62,613 nucleotides of DNA from an uncultured Cloacibacillus sp. Lineage in GTDB: Bacteria > Synergistota > Synergistia > Synergistales > Synergistaceae. A model generated the notes under the pieces. That model saw nothing but the letters and a program-made list of their open reading frames with translations. It did no database searches and was not told the origin of the DNA. The DNA lies in the NCBI GenBank assembly GCA_900545755.1, contig URAG01000002.1, positions 1 through 62,613 of the forward strand, written 5' to 3'. The position numbers and the translations under genes are program-made. How positions within the stretch are numbered: position 1 is the first letter of the stretch; each line of letters opens with the position of its first letter. Below, in pieces: positions 1-9,004 of this stretch.

Positions 1-1
1 A

Positions 2-157
2 GACGATGCCGCGGCCTCGCCCGATGCGGGGGCTGGCGGCGACGCGACGATCGCCTGCGTAGCGGAGGCACGCGCGGCGCTCTCCTCTCTGCTCGGCCTC
101 GACGCAGCAGAAGATTTGCTCGACAAGGTGTTCGGAAGCTTCTGCGTCGGGAAATAG
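2..157 (+). CDS. mnmE: tRNA modification GTPase MnmE, C-terminal end only
   Basis: The reading frame is open from the window edge and ends at a TAG at 155-157. Its last residues are DKVFGSFCVGK. A terminal FCIGK-like peptide is the hallmark of MnmE (TrmE), where the C-terminal Cys takes part in 5-carboxymethylaminomethyl modification of wobble uridines in tRNA together with MnmG. Only about 51 residues of the C-terminal helical domain are present; the GTPase domain lies outside the window. The gene ends 4 bases before the next start, so the two are probably co-transcribed. The call rests on the short C-terminal motif and is otherwise unsupported here. Confidence 0.8.
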   Translation, partial: DDAAASPDAGAGGDATIACVAEARAALSSLLGLDAAEDLLDKVFGSFCVGK

Positions 158-161
158 CGCA

Positions 162-1403
162 TTGCCTGGACAATTTCCACTCGAAGCGCCGCCGCGCGCC
201 GTTATAGTAACGGCGGGAAGCGCCGGGGAATTAGCGAAGCTCTGCCGCGCCGCGGCGCGCGCGCCATTTTCGTACGATTTTGTTGACAAAGCGACAGGCG
301 GCGCAAGCAGCGGAAAATTCCGCCGCGCAGCCGTCACGTCGAACGAAGCGGAAGCCTCGGAAATTCTGCTCGCGCCGTTCAAATCCGGCGGAGCGCGTAA
401 AAAGCTCGCTTTTGCATTCCCCGGACAGGGCGCGGCTGGTGCCGTGCCCGTCGCGGAGCTTCGTCGCGCCATGCCTGTCTTTTCAGAATATCTCGACATC
501 GCAGACAAGGTTGCGGAACGCGCGGCGGGCGTTTCACTCATGCGAATTCTCGAAAAAGGACGCAGCGGCTCTGCCCTCGCGGAGCACATCTCAGTTTTTG
601 CCTACGGCGCGGCGATCGCCCTTCAATACATCAGCTGGGGGTTCGTCCCAGATTTCATGCTGCCGCACTCGCTCGGCGAATACGCGGCGCTCGCCGTCTC
701 CGCTATGGCGGACTTCGCCGAGACGGCCCTGTTCGTCTGCCGCCGCGCGCTTATCATAGATTCCATAAAAGAGCGCGGCGTCATGCTCCACGCCGAAGCT
801 CCGCTCTGTTTCGCCGAAGAAATCGCGTCGCGGTGCGCCCCAGAACTTACCGTCGCAGCCGTCAACAGCCCGCGCTCCGTCGTGCTCTCCGGGACGGCGG
901 AGGCTGCGAGGGCCGCGGAACGCGCTCTCGACGAGGCGAAAATCTTGCACCGCCGCCTGCGCGTGCCCTATGCCGCGCACTCGCCGCTCGCAGCCGAGGC
1001 CGCCGGGAAAATCGCGGCGCTCCCCTTCCCCGCCTTGAACGAACCTTTTTGCCCAGTATTTTCTTCCGTCGACGGCAATCCTATTACCGCAGCGGAGGCC
1101 TCGCGCCCGGAGCGCCGCGCCGCCCAATGCCTGCGCCCAGCGCGCTTCGACAAAGTTCTCGAAGCTGCGCGGAATTTCACAAATGGCGCGCAGCTCTCCG
1201 CCGTCGAGTTCGGCGTACACCGCACGCTCGCCGCGGCCGGGCTCGCAGCCTTCCCAGACGGCGCATGGCGCGGCGCTTCATCGATGAAACACTACGTCGC
1301 GGACAAATCGCGCGAATACTGCTTCAAACGCGGCATAATGGAGACAGCAGCGGCGCTCTGGGAAGAGGGCTTCACGGACGGCGAGGAATGGGCGAAAGTT
1401 TAA
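162..1403 (+). CDS. Stand-alone acyltransferase, FabD/PKS-AT family
   Basis: This 413-residue protein has the acyl-CoA:ACP transacylase fold signature. It shows FPGQG at about residues 86-90, the nucleophile motif PHSLGEY with Ser170, and a later AAHS motif that probably supplies the catalytic His. Family members move malonyl or other acyl groups from CoA to an acyl carrier protein. The first 80 residues resemble the linker that precedes AT domains in modular polyketide synthases, but no ketosynthase or carrier protein is near. The usual GHSxG glycine is replaced by Pro, so activity or substrate may differ from FabD. The start is a TTG 4 bases after the mnmE stop, with a weak ribosome site, and is uncertain. 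Confidence 0.7.
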   Translation: MPGQFPLEAPPRAVIVTAGSAGELAKLCRAAARAPFSYDFVDKATGGASSGKFRRAAVTSNEAEASEILLAPFKSGGARKKLAFAFPGQGAAGAVPVAELRRAMPVFSEYLDIADKVAERAAGVSLMRILEKGRSGSALAEHISVFAYGAAIALQYISWGFVPDFMLPHSLGEYAALAVSAMADFAETALFVCRRALIIDSIKERGVMLHAEAPLCFAEEIASRCAPELTVAAVNSPRSVVLSGTAEAARAAERALDEAKILHRRLRVPYAAHSPLAAEAAGKIAALPFPALNEPFCPVFSSVDGNPITAAEASRPERRAAQCLRPARFDKVLEAARNFTNGAQLSAVEFGVHRTLAAAGLAAFPDGAWRGASSMKHYVADKSREYCFKRGIMETAAALWEEGFTDGEEWAKV

Positions 1404-1521
1404 AATTCCGCGCTGCATGCAATGTAGTGCCTGTATTGCGCGACATTCATCAGGAAGGCTAAGCTCTATACTCTTACTGCGGGCGTTCTCCTCCTGCACA
1501 AACAAATAAATTAGAAGTGCG

Positions 1522-1550
1522 TTGACAACCATCGTACCTCGTGCTATAAA
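1522..1550 (+). promoter_or_regulatory. Sigma-70-type promoter of the marR gene
   Basis: A perfect -35 TTGACA (1522-1527) and a -10 TATAAA (1545-1550) are separated by exactly 17 bases. The promoter lies about 50 bases upstream of the MarR start and directly before a 12-bp palindrome, which suggests autoregulation. Confidence 0.75.
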
Positions 1551-1558
1551 TATATTAC

Positions 1559-1570
1559 TAAATCGATTTA
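1559..1570. promoter_or_regulatory. Candidate MarR operator palindrome
   Basis: The perfect 12-bp palindrome TAAATCGATTTA sits 8 bases downstream of the -10 box, where a bound repressor would block transcription. MarR-family dimers bind palindromes of this kind. Assignment to the adjacent regulator is inference. Confidence 0.5.
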
Positions 1571-1602
1571 ATATAGTATAAAAATATAACGAGGTAAAAA
1601 CG

Positions 1603-2025
1603 ATGCCATCGAGTAACGAGATTAACGGCAAACTCTTGATTTCGATGTGGAGAAGTTTTTTTTATGCAAACCAAAACGCTGAGAGCGTATTCAGCGCAAA
1701 CGGTCTTACTTTCCGGAAATTTGCAGTTTTGGAGCTTCTTTACAATAGAGGGGAATTCACCGTCAAGCAGATTACTGAGAAGGTGCTTTCCACCGGGGGA
1801 AATATTACCGTAGTCATTCAAAAACTGGAAACGGACGGCCTTGTCGTCAGAAAGGCAAATCCGCATGACAACCGCTCTTACCTGATCTCAATTACGGAAA
1901 AGGGACGGGACTTGATGGATGTTGTTTTTCCGGCTGTTATGAATGAAATTCAGATCTATTTCTCAAGGCTCACGGATGAAGAGAAAAAGACGGTCGTAAG
2001 TATTCTACGAAAGCTACGAAGGTAG
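1603..2025 (+). CDS. MarR-family transcriptional regulator
   Basis: This 140-residue protein has the MarR winged-helix layout: an N-terminal dimerisation helix, an HTH around residues 48-75 (VKQITEKV to VVIQKLE), a wing with the typical D-N-R-S sequence, and a C-terminal helix with LTDEEKK. Such proteins repress catabolic or efflux genes and are released by small aromatic ligands. It has its own strong promoter and lies just upstream of, and in the same direction as, an aryl-acid adenylating enzyme, so control of the 2141-6566 cluster is likely. A ribosome site (GAGG) precedes the ATG. The ligand cannot be read from the sequence. Confidence 0.88.
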   Translation: MPSSNEINGKLLISMWRSFFYANQNAESVFSANGLTFRKFAVLELLYNRGEFTVKQITEKVLSTGGNITVVIQKLETDGLVVRKANPHDNRSYLISITEKGRDLMDVVFPAVMNEIQIYFSRLTDEEKKTVVSILRKLRR

Positions 2026-2140
2026 ACAATCCTATAAACAACGTTTCATGTCAACTTTGTGAGAAACCGGCGACGCCACAAACAAATATTGCCGGTCAGT
2101 ATCAATATAGTCAAAAAAATGAAACCGGAGGGCTGCAATC

Positions 2141-3856
2141 ATGATGAGAGAAGATCTATTGAAGGCATATGTAGCGCATGATCCAAACCGTTCAAGGCTC
2201 TATGTTGAAAAGGGGTACTGGACGAACGAAACAATTACGATGAGAATAGACTATATGGCGCAGCGTTTCCCAGACAGAGAGTGCCTGGTAGGCGAGGGAC
2301 AGCGTTATACTTACTCCCAACTCAAAAATATAACTGATCGTCTGGCTCTCCACATGATTGCAATGGGTCTGCGCAAAGGCGAACGTTTAATCGTACAGAT
2401 CAATAATATCCCAGAGTTTATGCTAGTCTATCTCGCCGTACAGAAGATCGGCGTTATCCCAGTTTTGTGCCTGCCGCAGCAGCGTCATTCAGAGATTTCT
2501 CAGATCGCAGCATCTGCCGAGGCCGTCGGTTACATTGCCGTGCGGAAAATCAAGGACTTCGATTATAAGGATTTGATTGACCAAGTCGCAGGCGAGCGGC
2601 ACATGAGATATAAGATGATTGCCGGTGAAGGGCAGGAAGTTCCGGAAGGTTATATCAGTATCAACGAATTGATAAAAAAGCCGGCCCCGGACGAGGATAC
2701 ACCTGGATATATTGAGCAATTCAGGCCCGACCCGCGCGACATTTCTGTGATTTTCCTCTCCGGCGGCACGACGGGAACGCCGAAATTGATTCCTCGAGAA
2801 TATAACTACTGGCGCCACTTCTGTGAGGAGAACTGCCGCGAGATTGGATATACGATGTATACGGTCGCGCTTGCCCTCGCTCCGCTTGCGCACGACTTTT
2901 CTCTCGGCTGCCCCGGCATTCAAGGCGCGATGATGTACGGAGGCAAAGCCGTCGTAACCGCTTCAAACGACACTGAGAACATTTGCAAAGTCATTGAACA
3001 GGAACGCGTTACCGTCGCACCGATGGTATCAGCGATGATTATCAAAATGCTGAACTTTGAAGGCAGAGAAAAGTACGACCTCTCCTCATGGAAAATAGTC
3101 ATCAACGGCGCGTCCAAGCTGGAGCCGGTCGTCGCCGCCCGCCTTAAGAGCGAACTCGGCGTCAGTCTGGTCTCTCAGTACGGCATCACTGAAAGCACCG
3201 TCACGCAGACGGCTCTCGACGACGAGGAAGACGTAATACTGAACACCATCGGACTGCCTGTCTGCCCCGGCGACGAGTGGAAAATCATCGACCCGGACGA
3301 CGGGCATATCATTGCGGAAAGCGACGGCATGCCGCACAGATGGCGCGGAGAGGCCGAGGTCGCTGGAGAGCTGATCTTCCGCAGCGCGGCCGGAATTGCC
3401 GGATATTACAACGCTCCCGACCGCAACAAGGAAGCGTTCTGGGGCGACGGCTTCTACCGCTCCGGCGACCTCGCCTGTATGCATAAGAGCGGCAGGGGCT
3501 TCGTGATTATGGGACGCCTGAAGGACGCGATCAACCGCGGCGGAGAGAAAATCAACTGCGAAGAGGTCGAGAACCTCGTCCTTGAAATCAAAAAGGTACA
3601 TAACTGCGCGCTCGTCCCGATGCCCGACCCCGTCCTCGGAGAAAGAGCCTGCCTATTCGTGACGCTCCGCGACCCGAAGGATACCCTCACGCTTGAAGAG
3701 GTTAATCAGGCAATCGGCGGAAAGATTGCAAAATACAAGCTGCCGGAGCGGCTGGAAATCCGCGACGCGCTCGCAGAGACCAACGTCGGCAAAATCAACA
3801 AGAAGGTTCTCAAAGCCGAAATCGCAGAAATTATCAAAAAAGAACAGGATGCATAA
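2141..3856 (+). CDS. Aryl-acid AMP ligase, EntE/DhbE-like
   Basis: This 571-residue ANL-superfamily adenylating enzyme activates a carboxylic acid as an acyl-AMP. Motif A3 (SGGTTGTPKLIPR) is at about residues 207-219. The hinge and A8 region (YRSGDL to GRLKDAINRGGEKI) and the A10 lysine in VGKINKK are intact. The wording SGG-TG-PKLIPR and the HSEIS motif point to the 2,3-dihydroxybenzoate:AMP ligase branch rather than acetyl-CoA synthetase. The specificity strip starts with His-Asp (251-252) where DhbE has His-Asn, so the substrate is probably another aromatic acid. A GGAGG site lies 8 bases before the ATG. No siderophore synthetase is nearby, so a CoA-ligase-like catabolic role is as likely. 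Confidence 0.8.
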   Translation: MMREDLLKAYVAHDPNRSRLYVEKGYWTNETITMRIDYMAQRFPDRECLVGEGQRYTYSQLKNITDRLALHMIAMGLRKGERLIVQINNIPEFMLVYLAVQKIGVIPVLCLPQQRHSEISQIAASAEAVGYIAVRKIKDFDYKDLIDQVAGERHMRYKMIAGEGQEVPEGYISINELIKKPAPDEDTPGYIEQFRPDPRDISVIFLSGGTTGTPKLIPREYNYWRHFCEENCREIGYTMYTVALALAPLAHDFSLGCPGIQGAMMYGGKAVVTASNDTENICKVIEQERVTVAPMVSAMIIKMLNFEGREKYDLSSWKIVINGASKLEPVVAARLKSELGVSLVSQYGITESTVTQTALDDEEDVILNTIGLPVCPGDEWKIIDPDDGHIIAESDGMPHRWRGEAEVAGELIFRSAAGIAGYYNAPDRNKEAFWGDGFYRSGDLACMHKSGRGFVIMGRLKDAINRGGEKINCEEVENLVLEIKKVHNCALVPMPDPVLGERACLFVTLRDPKDTLTLEEVNQAIGGKIAKYKLPERLEIRDALAETNVGKINKKVLKAEIAEIIKKEQDA

Positions 3857-3885
3857 CGGTATCGGATTTTAGCGAGGAAAGAAGA

Positions 3886-4359
3886 ATGTTTACAATTAAC
3901 AACGCGACGCCTGACGATCTTGAAGAAATTCTGAATGTCGACAGGTATATACCGAGAGAGGAAATGATTCGCAAGATAGAAACGAGGCCGGACCAGGTGC
4001 TTGTCATGAAAGAGGACGGCAAGGTTGTAGGCGTTCTGCGCTGGCTTCTGTTTTGGGACTACATACCCTACACCTGCTTTTTGAGCGTCTCGGAAAGCGC
4101 CCGCGGCAAGGGATACGCGAAAAAAGCGCTTTGCTACTGGGAGGAAAAGATGACGGAAGAGGGCTGGCCCATGCTCATGGTCTCGATTCCCTCCGACGAC
4201 GCCGCGCAGCATTTCTATCGCAAACAAGGCTACAAGGACGCCGGATGCATGACTTTTAACGAAGGTGCATATCAGCAGGCTTCAGAGCTTTTCTTCAGCA
4301 AAAGCATAGAGGCAAGAAAGCCGCTGAGAATCGGCGAAATCTACAACAAGACCGTTTAA
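3886..4359 (+). CDS. GNAT-family N-acetyltransferase
   Basis: This 157-residue protein has the GNAT fold: beta strands with VLVMKEDGKVVGVLR, the acetyl-CoA pyrophosphate loop ARGKGYAKKAL around residues 72-82, and the C-terminal FYRKQGYKDAG element. It would transfer an acyl group from CoA to an amine. It sits 29 bases after the adenylating enzyme and 14 bases before a permease, all in one direction, so it belongs to the same putative operon. The acceptor is unknown. A GAGGAAAG ribosome site precedes the ATG. Confidence 0.8.
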   Translation: MFTINNATPDDLEEILNVDRYIPREEMIRKIETRPDQVLVMKEDGKVVGVLRWLLFWDYIPYTCFLSVSESARGKGYAKKALCYWEEKMTEEGWPMLMVSIPSDDAAQHFYRKQGYKDAGCMTFNEGAYQQASELFFSKSIEARKPLRIGEIYNKTV

Positions 4360-4373
4360 GCTGGAGGTACGTC

Positions 4374-5327
4374 ATGGATATTCTGGGCAAGGTAAATAAA
4401 GTCCCTGGCGGAATAATGATAGTTCCTATGTTTATTACCGCCGTGCTCAACACGTTCGTGCCAGGAGTGCTGAGAATCGGAGGGCCTACGTCCGGGGCGT
4501 TCAGCGGAGCCGGGACGATGGCTTTTATCGGGGCGCTGCTTTTTACCGCTGGCAGTCAGGGCAGATACAGCGACCTTCGCGCAATTTGTTCGCGCGGCGG
4601 TATATTAGTGGTCGTGCGTCTAGCCGTCGCTTTCGCCGGTTCGTGGCTTACGATTAAATTTTTCGGCCTCGACGGCTTCTGCGGAGCGTCGGCGATGGCT
4701 GTGACCGTTGCCCTGTCAAACCCCAACCCGGGCGTCTACGCAGGGCTGATGCAGTCTTACGGCGACAACGTCGACAAAGCCGCGATGGGGGTAATCAACC
4801 TTATAGCAGTGCCGGCTACGCCGCTCGTCATCTTAGGCATCGCCGACGGGACAGGCTTCGACTATATGAGCGCCATATCGACGTTCATCCCGTTCGCGCT
4901 CGGCATGATTCTCGCGAACGCCGACGAGAAGATAAGAAAAATGTTCTCGACCGCAACTCCGATCATACTTATATTCGTCGGCGCATGTCTCGGCTCGAGT
5001 GTCAACTTGAAGGCGATACTGAATGTGGGACTCGCAGAGATCGTTATCATAGCGATACTCCTCTTTATATTCCTGCCAACCATGGTCGCTACAGACAGAT
5101 TCATACTGAGACGCCCTGGCTACGCTTCGGTCGCGGCGACCTGCCTCGGCGGATTATCCGTGGTCGCGCCGACTGTCATCGGCGAGCGTCTTCCGCAGTA
5201 CCAGCCTTACGTTGAGAGCGCGACGGCGCAGTTGGCTGTAGTGCTCGTATTCTCGCTGATAGTTTTTCCGTATATTACCAAATGGATAGTTTCAAAATAC
5301 GGGAGCGGAGCACAGCCCGCTAAATAG
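4374..5327 (+). CDS. 2-keto-3-deoxygluconate permease family transporter
   Basis: This 317-residue hydrophobic protein has about ten membrane segments. It opens with KVPGGIMIVPMF, the N-terminal signature of the KdgT family (bile/arsenite/riboflavin transporter fold), and carries the family motif ALSNPNPGVYAGLM. KdgT imports 2-keto-3-deoxygluconate with protons in enterobacteria. No KDG kinase or aldolase is nearby, and the neighbours are an aryl-acid ligase and an enoate-type reductase, so the real substrate may be another organic acid. The ATG follows a GGAGGT site. Confidence 0.82.
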   Translation: MDILGKVNKVPGGIMIVPMFITAVLNTFVPGVLRIGGPTSGAFSGAGTMAFIGALLFTAGSQGRYSDLRAICSRGGILVVVRLAVAFAGSWLTIKFFGLDGFCGASAMAVTVALSNPNPGVYAGLMQSYGDNVDKAAMGVINLIAVPATPLVILGIADGTGFDYMSAISTFIPFALGMILANADEKIRKMFSTATPIILIFVGACLGSSVNLKAILNVGLAEIVIIAILLFIFLPTMVATDRFILRRPGYASVAATCLGGLSVVAPTVIGERLPQYQPYVESATAQLAVVLVFSLIVFPYITKWIVSKYGSGAQPAK

Positions 5328-5354
5328 CATCCAGCGCAAACAACAGTTCTAGCG

Positions 5355-5387
5355 TGATTCTCGCCGTCTTAGCTACGGCGAGAATCA
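5355..5387. terminator. 13-bp hairpin in the kdgT-like/OYE spacer
   Basis: TGATTCTCGCCGT and ACGGCGAGAATCA form a perfect 13-bp stem around a 7-base loop. No T-run follows, so it may be a processing or attenuation hairpin rather than a full terminator between the two genes. Confidence 0.5.
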
Positions 5388-5450
5388 TATCGCAGGCCTG
5401 ACCTGTCGCATGTCGATGCGACCAAACTTTTATAAGGAGAAGATTTTGTC

Positions 5451-6566
5451 GTGAAAATTCTTGAACCGGTTAAATTCAGGAATCTGGAGCTGAAAAACAG
5501 AATTGCGTGGACTCCGGCTGTGACATGTCTTGCCGACGGTTCCGGAAATGTTACGAACGAGCTGATAGACCGTCATGTAAAGAGAGCGCGCAGTGGGGTC
5601 GGCTTGATTCAGGTAGAGGCCTGCGGCGTGTCGGACAGAAAGAGCCCGAAGCTGCTGCGAATTTACGACGATTCCTTTATCGAGGGACACAGCCGCCTGA
5701 CGGATGCGATTCACGCTTACGGCGCAAAGTGTTCGATTCAGTTGATACATTTCGTAAAGCAGTCCGTCCGTACCGGATGGAAGCAGGATGTGGCGGATTT
5801 GACGCTCGAGGAGGTTGACGAGATCAAGCGGCAGTTCATAGAAGCCGCGGTCCGCTCCAAGAAGGCGGGCTACGACGCGGTCGAGCTGCACTGCGCCCAC
5901 GGCTATACGCTCGCGTCGTTCCTCTCCCTGCTCAACAAGCGGACCGACGCCTACGGTCGGAATATGGAGGGGCGCTGCAAGCTCGCCGCCGACATCATCC
6001 GTGGAATCCGCGAAGAGGTTGGGCCCGATTACTGCATTGCGGCGCGCATCAACGGCGAGGAATTTATCAAAGGAGGCAACACGTTATCTCAGTCCGCTGA
6101 GATAGCCCGCTGTCTCTGCGAAGCCGGATTAGACCTGCTGAGCGTCTCCGCCGGCGGAAAGACGGAGGACGGCCCGTGGTACACAGGTTACAGCGGAGAA
6201 CGCACCATGCCGACTGACAATTATCCGCAGGGCTGCAACCTTTATTTGGCGGAGGGAATTCGCAACGTCGCCAGCAGGTACAATGTGCCGGTCATTGGTG
6301 CCGGAAGGATAATGACGCTGGCCTTCGGCGAGCAGGTTTTGCAGGAAGAGAAGGCCGACATCATCGGATACTGCCGTCCAATGATCTGCGATCCAGATTG
6401 GCTGACAAAGGAGATTGAGGGTAGACAGTCCGAGATCGTTCCCTGCCGCTATTGCAACCACTGTCAGGCGCGGGATCGGAAGTTTGAAGCGGTCAACTGC
6501 ATCTTCTGGGAAAAATACTGCGAGGAGAACGGAATCGCCCCATACGATCCGCTCTATATCGGTTAG
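5451..6566 (+). CDS. NADH:flavin oxidoreductase, Old Yellow Enzyme family with Fe-S site
   Basis: This 371-residue protein is an FMN TIM barrel of the 2-enoate reductase/DCR branch. Signatures are the opening PVKFRNLELKNRI, the LHCAHGYTLASFLS active-site strand, the FMN-binding GAGRIM, and the cluster motif C-x2-C-x2-C with a later Cys (CRYCNHC to VNC), which binds 4Fe-4S in this branch. It would reduce an activated C=C bond. It is shorter than classic 2-enoate reductases (about 640 residues) because the second nucleotide-binding half is missing, so it needs an external electron donor. It starts at GTG, 11 bases after an AAGGAGA site. It is the last gene of the MarR-linked cluster. Confidence 0.85.
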   Translation: MKILEPVKFRNLELKNRIAWTPAVTCLADGSGNVTNELIDRHVKRARSGVGLIQVEACGVSDRKSPKLLRIYDDSFIEGHSRLTDAIHAYGAKCSIQLIHFVKQSVRTGWKQDVADLTLEEVDEIKRQFIEAAVRSKKAGYDAVELHCAHGYTLASFLSLLNKRTDAYGRNMEGRCKLAADIIRGIREEVGPDYCIAARINGEEFIKGGNTLSQSAEIARCLCEAGLDLLSVSAGGKTEDGPWYTGYSGERTMPTDNYPQGCNLYLAEGIRNVASRYNVPVIGAGRIMTLAFGEQVLQEEKADIIGYCRPMICDPDWLTKEIEGRQSEIVPCRYCNHCQARDRKFEAVNCIFWEKYCEENGIAPYDPLYIG

Positions 6567-6602
6567 GAAAGCAAGAGAAAACTTGAAACTTTTATGTTTG
6601 AA

Positions 6603-6632
6603 AACGTGCTGCCAAATTAGGGGCGGCACGTT
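6603..6632. terminator. Intrinsic terminator after the OYE gene
   Basis: AACGTGCTGCC pairs with GGCGGCACGTT (one G-T pair) around a 7-8 base loop, followed by a T-rich stretch. It lies between the convergent OYE and recD2 genes. Confidence 0.75.
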
Positions 6633-6697
6633 CTTTATATACTTTTTAACCTTTTTATACAGTCTTCGGCTGGCTAAGAAAAAACGTACGTAATTCG

Positions 6698-8995
6698 TTA
6701 TTTCTCGCCACGCAGCCGCTCCGCGAGCCGTGTGTATCTTTTTTTCGTCCTGTCGTTCGCCACGGCGATGCGCAGGGCTTTTTTCGTGCCTACTATCACG
6801 ACCAGCTTTTTGCCGCGCGTTATCGCGGTGTATAGGAGATTGCGTTGTAGCATTACGTAGTGCTGCGTGAGCAGCGGAATGACGACGGCGGGATATTCTG
6901 AGCCCTGCGATTTGTGTATCGAGACGGCGTAGGCGTGGACGAGTTCGTCGAGCTCTGTGAAGTCGTAGTCGACTATACCCGCATCCATCTTCGCGTAAAG
7001 GCGCGAATTTTCGCCGTCTATCGAGACGATGGTTCCGATGTCGCCGTTGTAGACGTCTTTGTCGTAATTGTTCTTTATCTGCATGACCTTATCGCCGGCC
7101 TTGAATACGCGGTCAAGGCGCTGAACACGCGCTCCGCCGCCCGTGTTGAGCAGCTTTTCCAGCTCGGCGTTGAGGCGGCGCGTTCCTACGACGCCGCTGT
7201 GCATCGGGCAAAGCACCTGTATGTCGCTGATTGGGTCGAAGCCGAAGCGGCGCGGTATGTTTTCTGTGACGAGCTTCTTTATCGTAGCAAGCACCTTATC
7301 GTCGAAGCGGCGCTTGTATTCCTCGTCGGTCAGGCCGTCGGCCGCGACCTTCGGCTCGATGAAGTAGAAGTCGGAGAGGGCTTCTCCATCGGGCTCGAGC
7401 GGCATCTCGCCGCGGTTGACGCGGTGGGCGTTGGTGATTATGCGGCTCGCGCCGCTCTGGCGGAATATTTCGTTGAGCATGACGACTGGGCATACGCCGG
7501 AGTCGATTATGTCCTTGAGCACGTTGCCCGGCGAGACGGATGGGAGCTGGTTCACGTCGCCGACAAATATAAGCGACGCGCCCCGCGGTACGGCCTTCAA
7601 AAGGTGATGGAAGAGTATCTGGTCTATCATAGAGGCTTCGTCGACGATAAGAAGGTCGCATTCGAGCTTGTTTTCCTCGTTGCGCATAAAGCCGCCGCCG
7701 AACAGCGAGTTCGCGCGCCCCTCTGCGCCTTCCGCAAAGCCGCCGCCGTTCGAATATTCGAGGAGCCTGTGTATCGTCTTAGCCTCGTGGCCCGTAGCCT
7801 CAGCCATGCGCTTCGCGGCGCGCCCCGTCGGCGCGGCGAGCATCACGCGGTAGCCGCCTTCTTCGCGAAGCCGCAGGACGGCGCGGATTATCGTCGTCTT
7901 TCCGGTACCGGGGCCGCCCGTTATGACCATGACCTTGGAGTTGACGGAGCGCGTTATCGCCTCGCGCTGCGCCTCGGCGAAGGTCATCTCCATCTCACGT
8001 TCAAGCCACGGCAGCGCGGCGGCCGTGTCTACTGCTTTGCTGTTGTAAGGTTCTTCGGCAATGCGGCGCAGGTTTTCCGCCGAATGGGTCTCCGCATAGT
8101 GGAAGGCGGGAAGGTAGACGGCGCTATCGTCTTCGCCGTTTCCCTGGATTTCTTCGACGACGATGTTTCCGGCGAGCCGCGCCTGCTCTATGCCGTCGTC
8201 CGCCGTTTTCTCCGCGACGCCGAGCTTTTCGGCGGCGAGCGCGGCTAGCATTTTGCGCGGCACGTAGACGTGCCCCTCACCTGTGAGGTCGTTGAGCGCG
8301 TTGTGGACGCCAGCAGCGACGCGGTACGGCGAGTCATGCGGCACGCCGAGCTTCTGCGCTATAGCGTCGGCGGTGGCGAAGCCTATGCCCTGCACGTCGA
8401 GCGCTATCTGGTATGGGTTGGCTTTCATCACTTCGAGAGCCGCGGAGCCGTATTTTTTGAATATGCGCATTGCGTAGCCCGCGCCGACGCCGTAGCCCTG
8501 CAAGAAGACCATGACCTCGCGTATATCGCGCTGCTCGCGCCACGACTCCCCCGCCGCCTCGGCCTTTGCGCGGCTGACTCCCTTGACCTCGGCTAGGCGC
8601 ATCGGGTCGCCGTCGAGTATCGCCGCCGTCTCCGCGCCGAATTTTTCGATTATCTTGCGCGCCGTTGCAGGGCCTATGCCCCGTATGAGGCCGGAGCCTA
8701 GGAATTTTTCGAGGCCGTCTGCGGTCGAAGGCAGCGCGCTCTCGCAGCTGTCGAAGTGAAACTGCATCCCGTAGCGGCTGTTTTCCTCCCAGCGGCCCTT
8801 CATAGTCAGCATCTCGCCAGGCGTTGGCTCGGCGGCGATTCCCACAGCGGTTACAAGATCGGGATAGCCACGCACGCGAATGCGGAGAACGGTATACCCG
8901 TTCTCCGCGTTGCGGTAGACTATGTGTTCCGCCTGTCCCTGGAGGTCTATTACTAGGGCAGGCGATTTTATCGTCTTAGATTCTTCCCCGCTCAC
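6698..8995 (-). CDS. recD2: RecD2-type ATP-dependent DNA helicase
   Basis: This 765-residue SF1B helicase has the RecD2 layout. An N-terminal OB-like region (VYRNAENGYTVLRI) comes first, then tandem helix-hairpin-helix motifs (RGIGPATARKIIEKFG), then the helicase core with Walker A GGPGTGKTT and DEASMID, and a C-terminal AYAVSIHKSQGSEYP motif. It unwinds DNA 5'-3' and acts in repair outside a RecBCD complex; no recB or recC is present. It starts at GTG, 9 bases after the stop of the upstream amidohydrolase, so it is the third gene of a pepA-amidohydrolase-recD2 transcript. The start has no clear ribosome site and could be slightly internal. Confidence 0.93.
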   Translation of the reverse strand: MSGEESKTIKSPALVIDLQGQAEHIVYRNAENGYTVLRIRVRGYPDLVTAVGIAAEPTPGEMLTMKGRWEENSRYGMQFHFDSCESALPSTADGLEKFLGSGLIRGIGPATARKIIEKFGAETAAILDGDPMRLAEVKGVSRAKAEAAGESWREQRDIREVMVFLQGYGVGAGYAMRIFKKYGSAALEVMKANPYQIALDVQGIGFATADAIAQKLGVPHDSPYRVAAGVHNALNDLTGEGHVYVPRKMLAALAAEKLGVAEKTADDGIEQARLAGNIVVEEIQGNGEDDSAVYLPAFHYAETHSAENLRRIAEEPYNSKAVDTAAALPWLEREMEMTFAEAQREAITRSVNSKVMVITGGPGTGKTTIIRAVLRLREEGGYRVMLAAPTGRAAKRMAEATGHEAKTIHRLLEYSNGGGFAEGAEGRANSLFGGGFMRNEENKLECDLLIVDEASMIDQILFHHLLKAVPRGASLIFVGDVNQLPSVSPGNVLKDIIDSGVCPVVMLNEIFRQSGASRIITNAHRVNRGEMPLEPDGEALSDFYFIEPKVAADGLTDEEYKRRFDDKVLATIKKLVTENIPRRFGFDPISDIQVLCPMHSGVVGTRRLNAELEKLLNTGGGARVQRLDRVFKAGDKVMQIKNNYDKDVYNGDIGTIVSIDGENSRLYAKMDAGIVDYDFTELDELVHAYAVSIHKSQGSEYPAVVIPLLTQHYVMLQRNLLYTAITRGKKLVVIVGTKKALRIAVANDRTKKRYTRLAERLRGEK

Positions 8996-9004
8996 GCAAC
9001 ACGT

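Noticed and set aside
6914..8248. 444-codon open frame antisense to recD2
   Set aside because: It results from high GC and codon bias of recD2. It lacks a ribosome site and any family motif.
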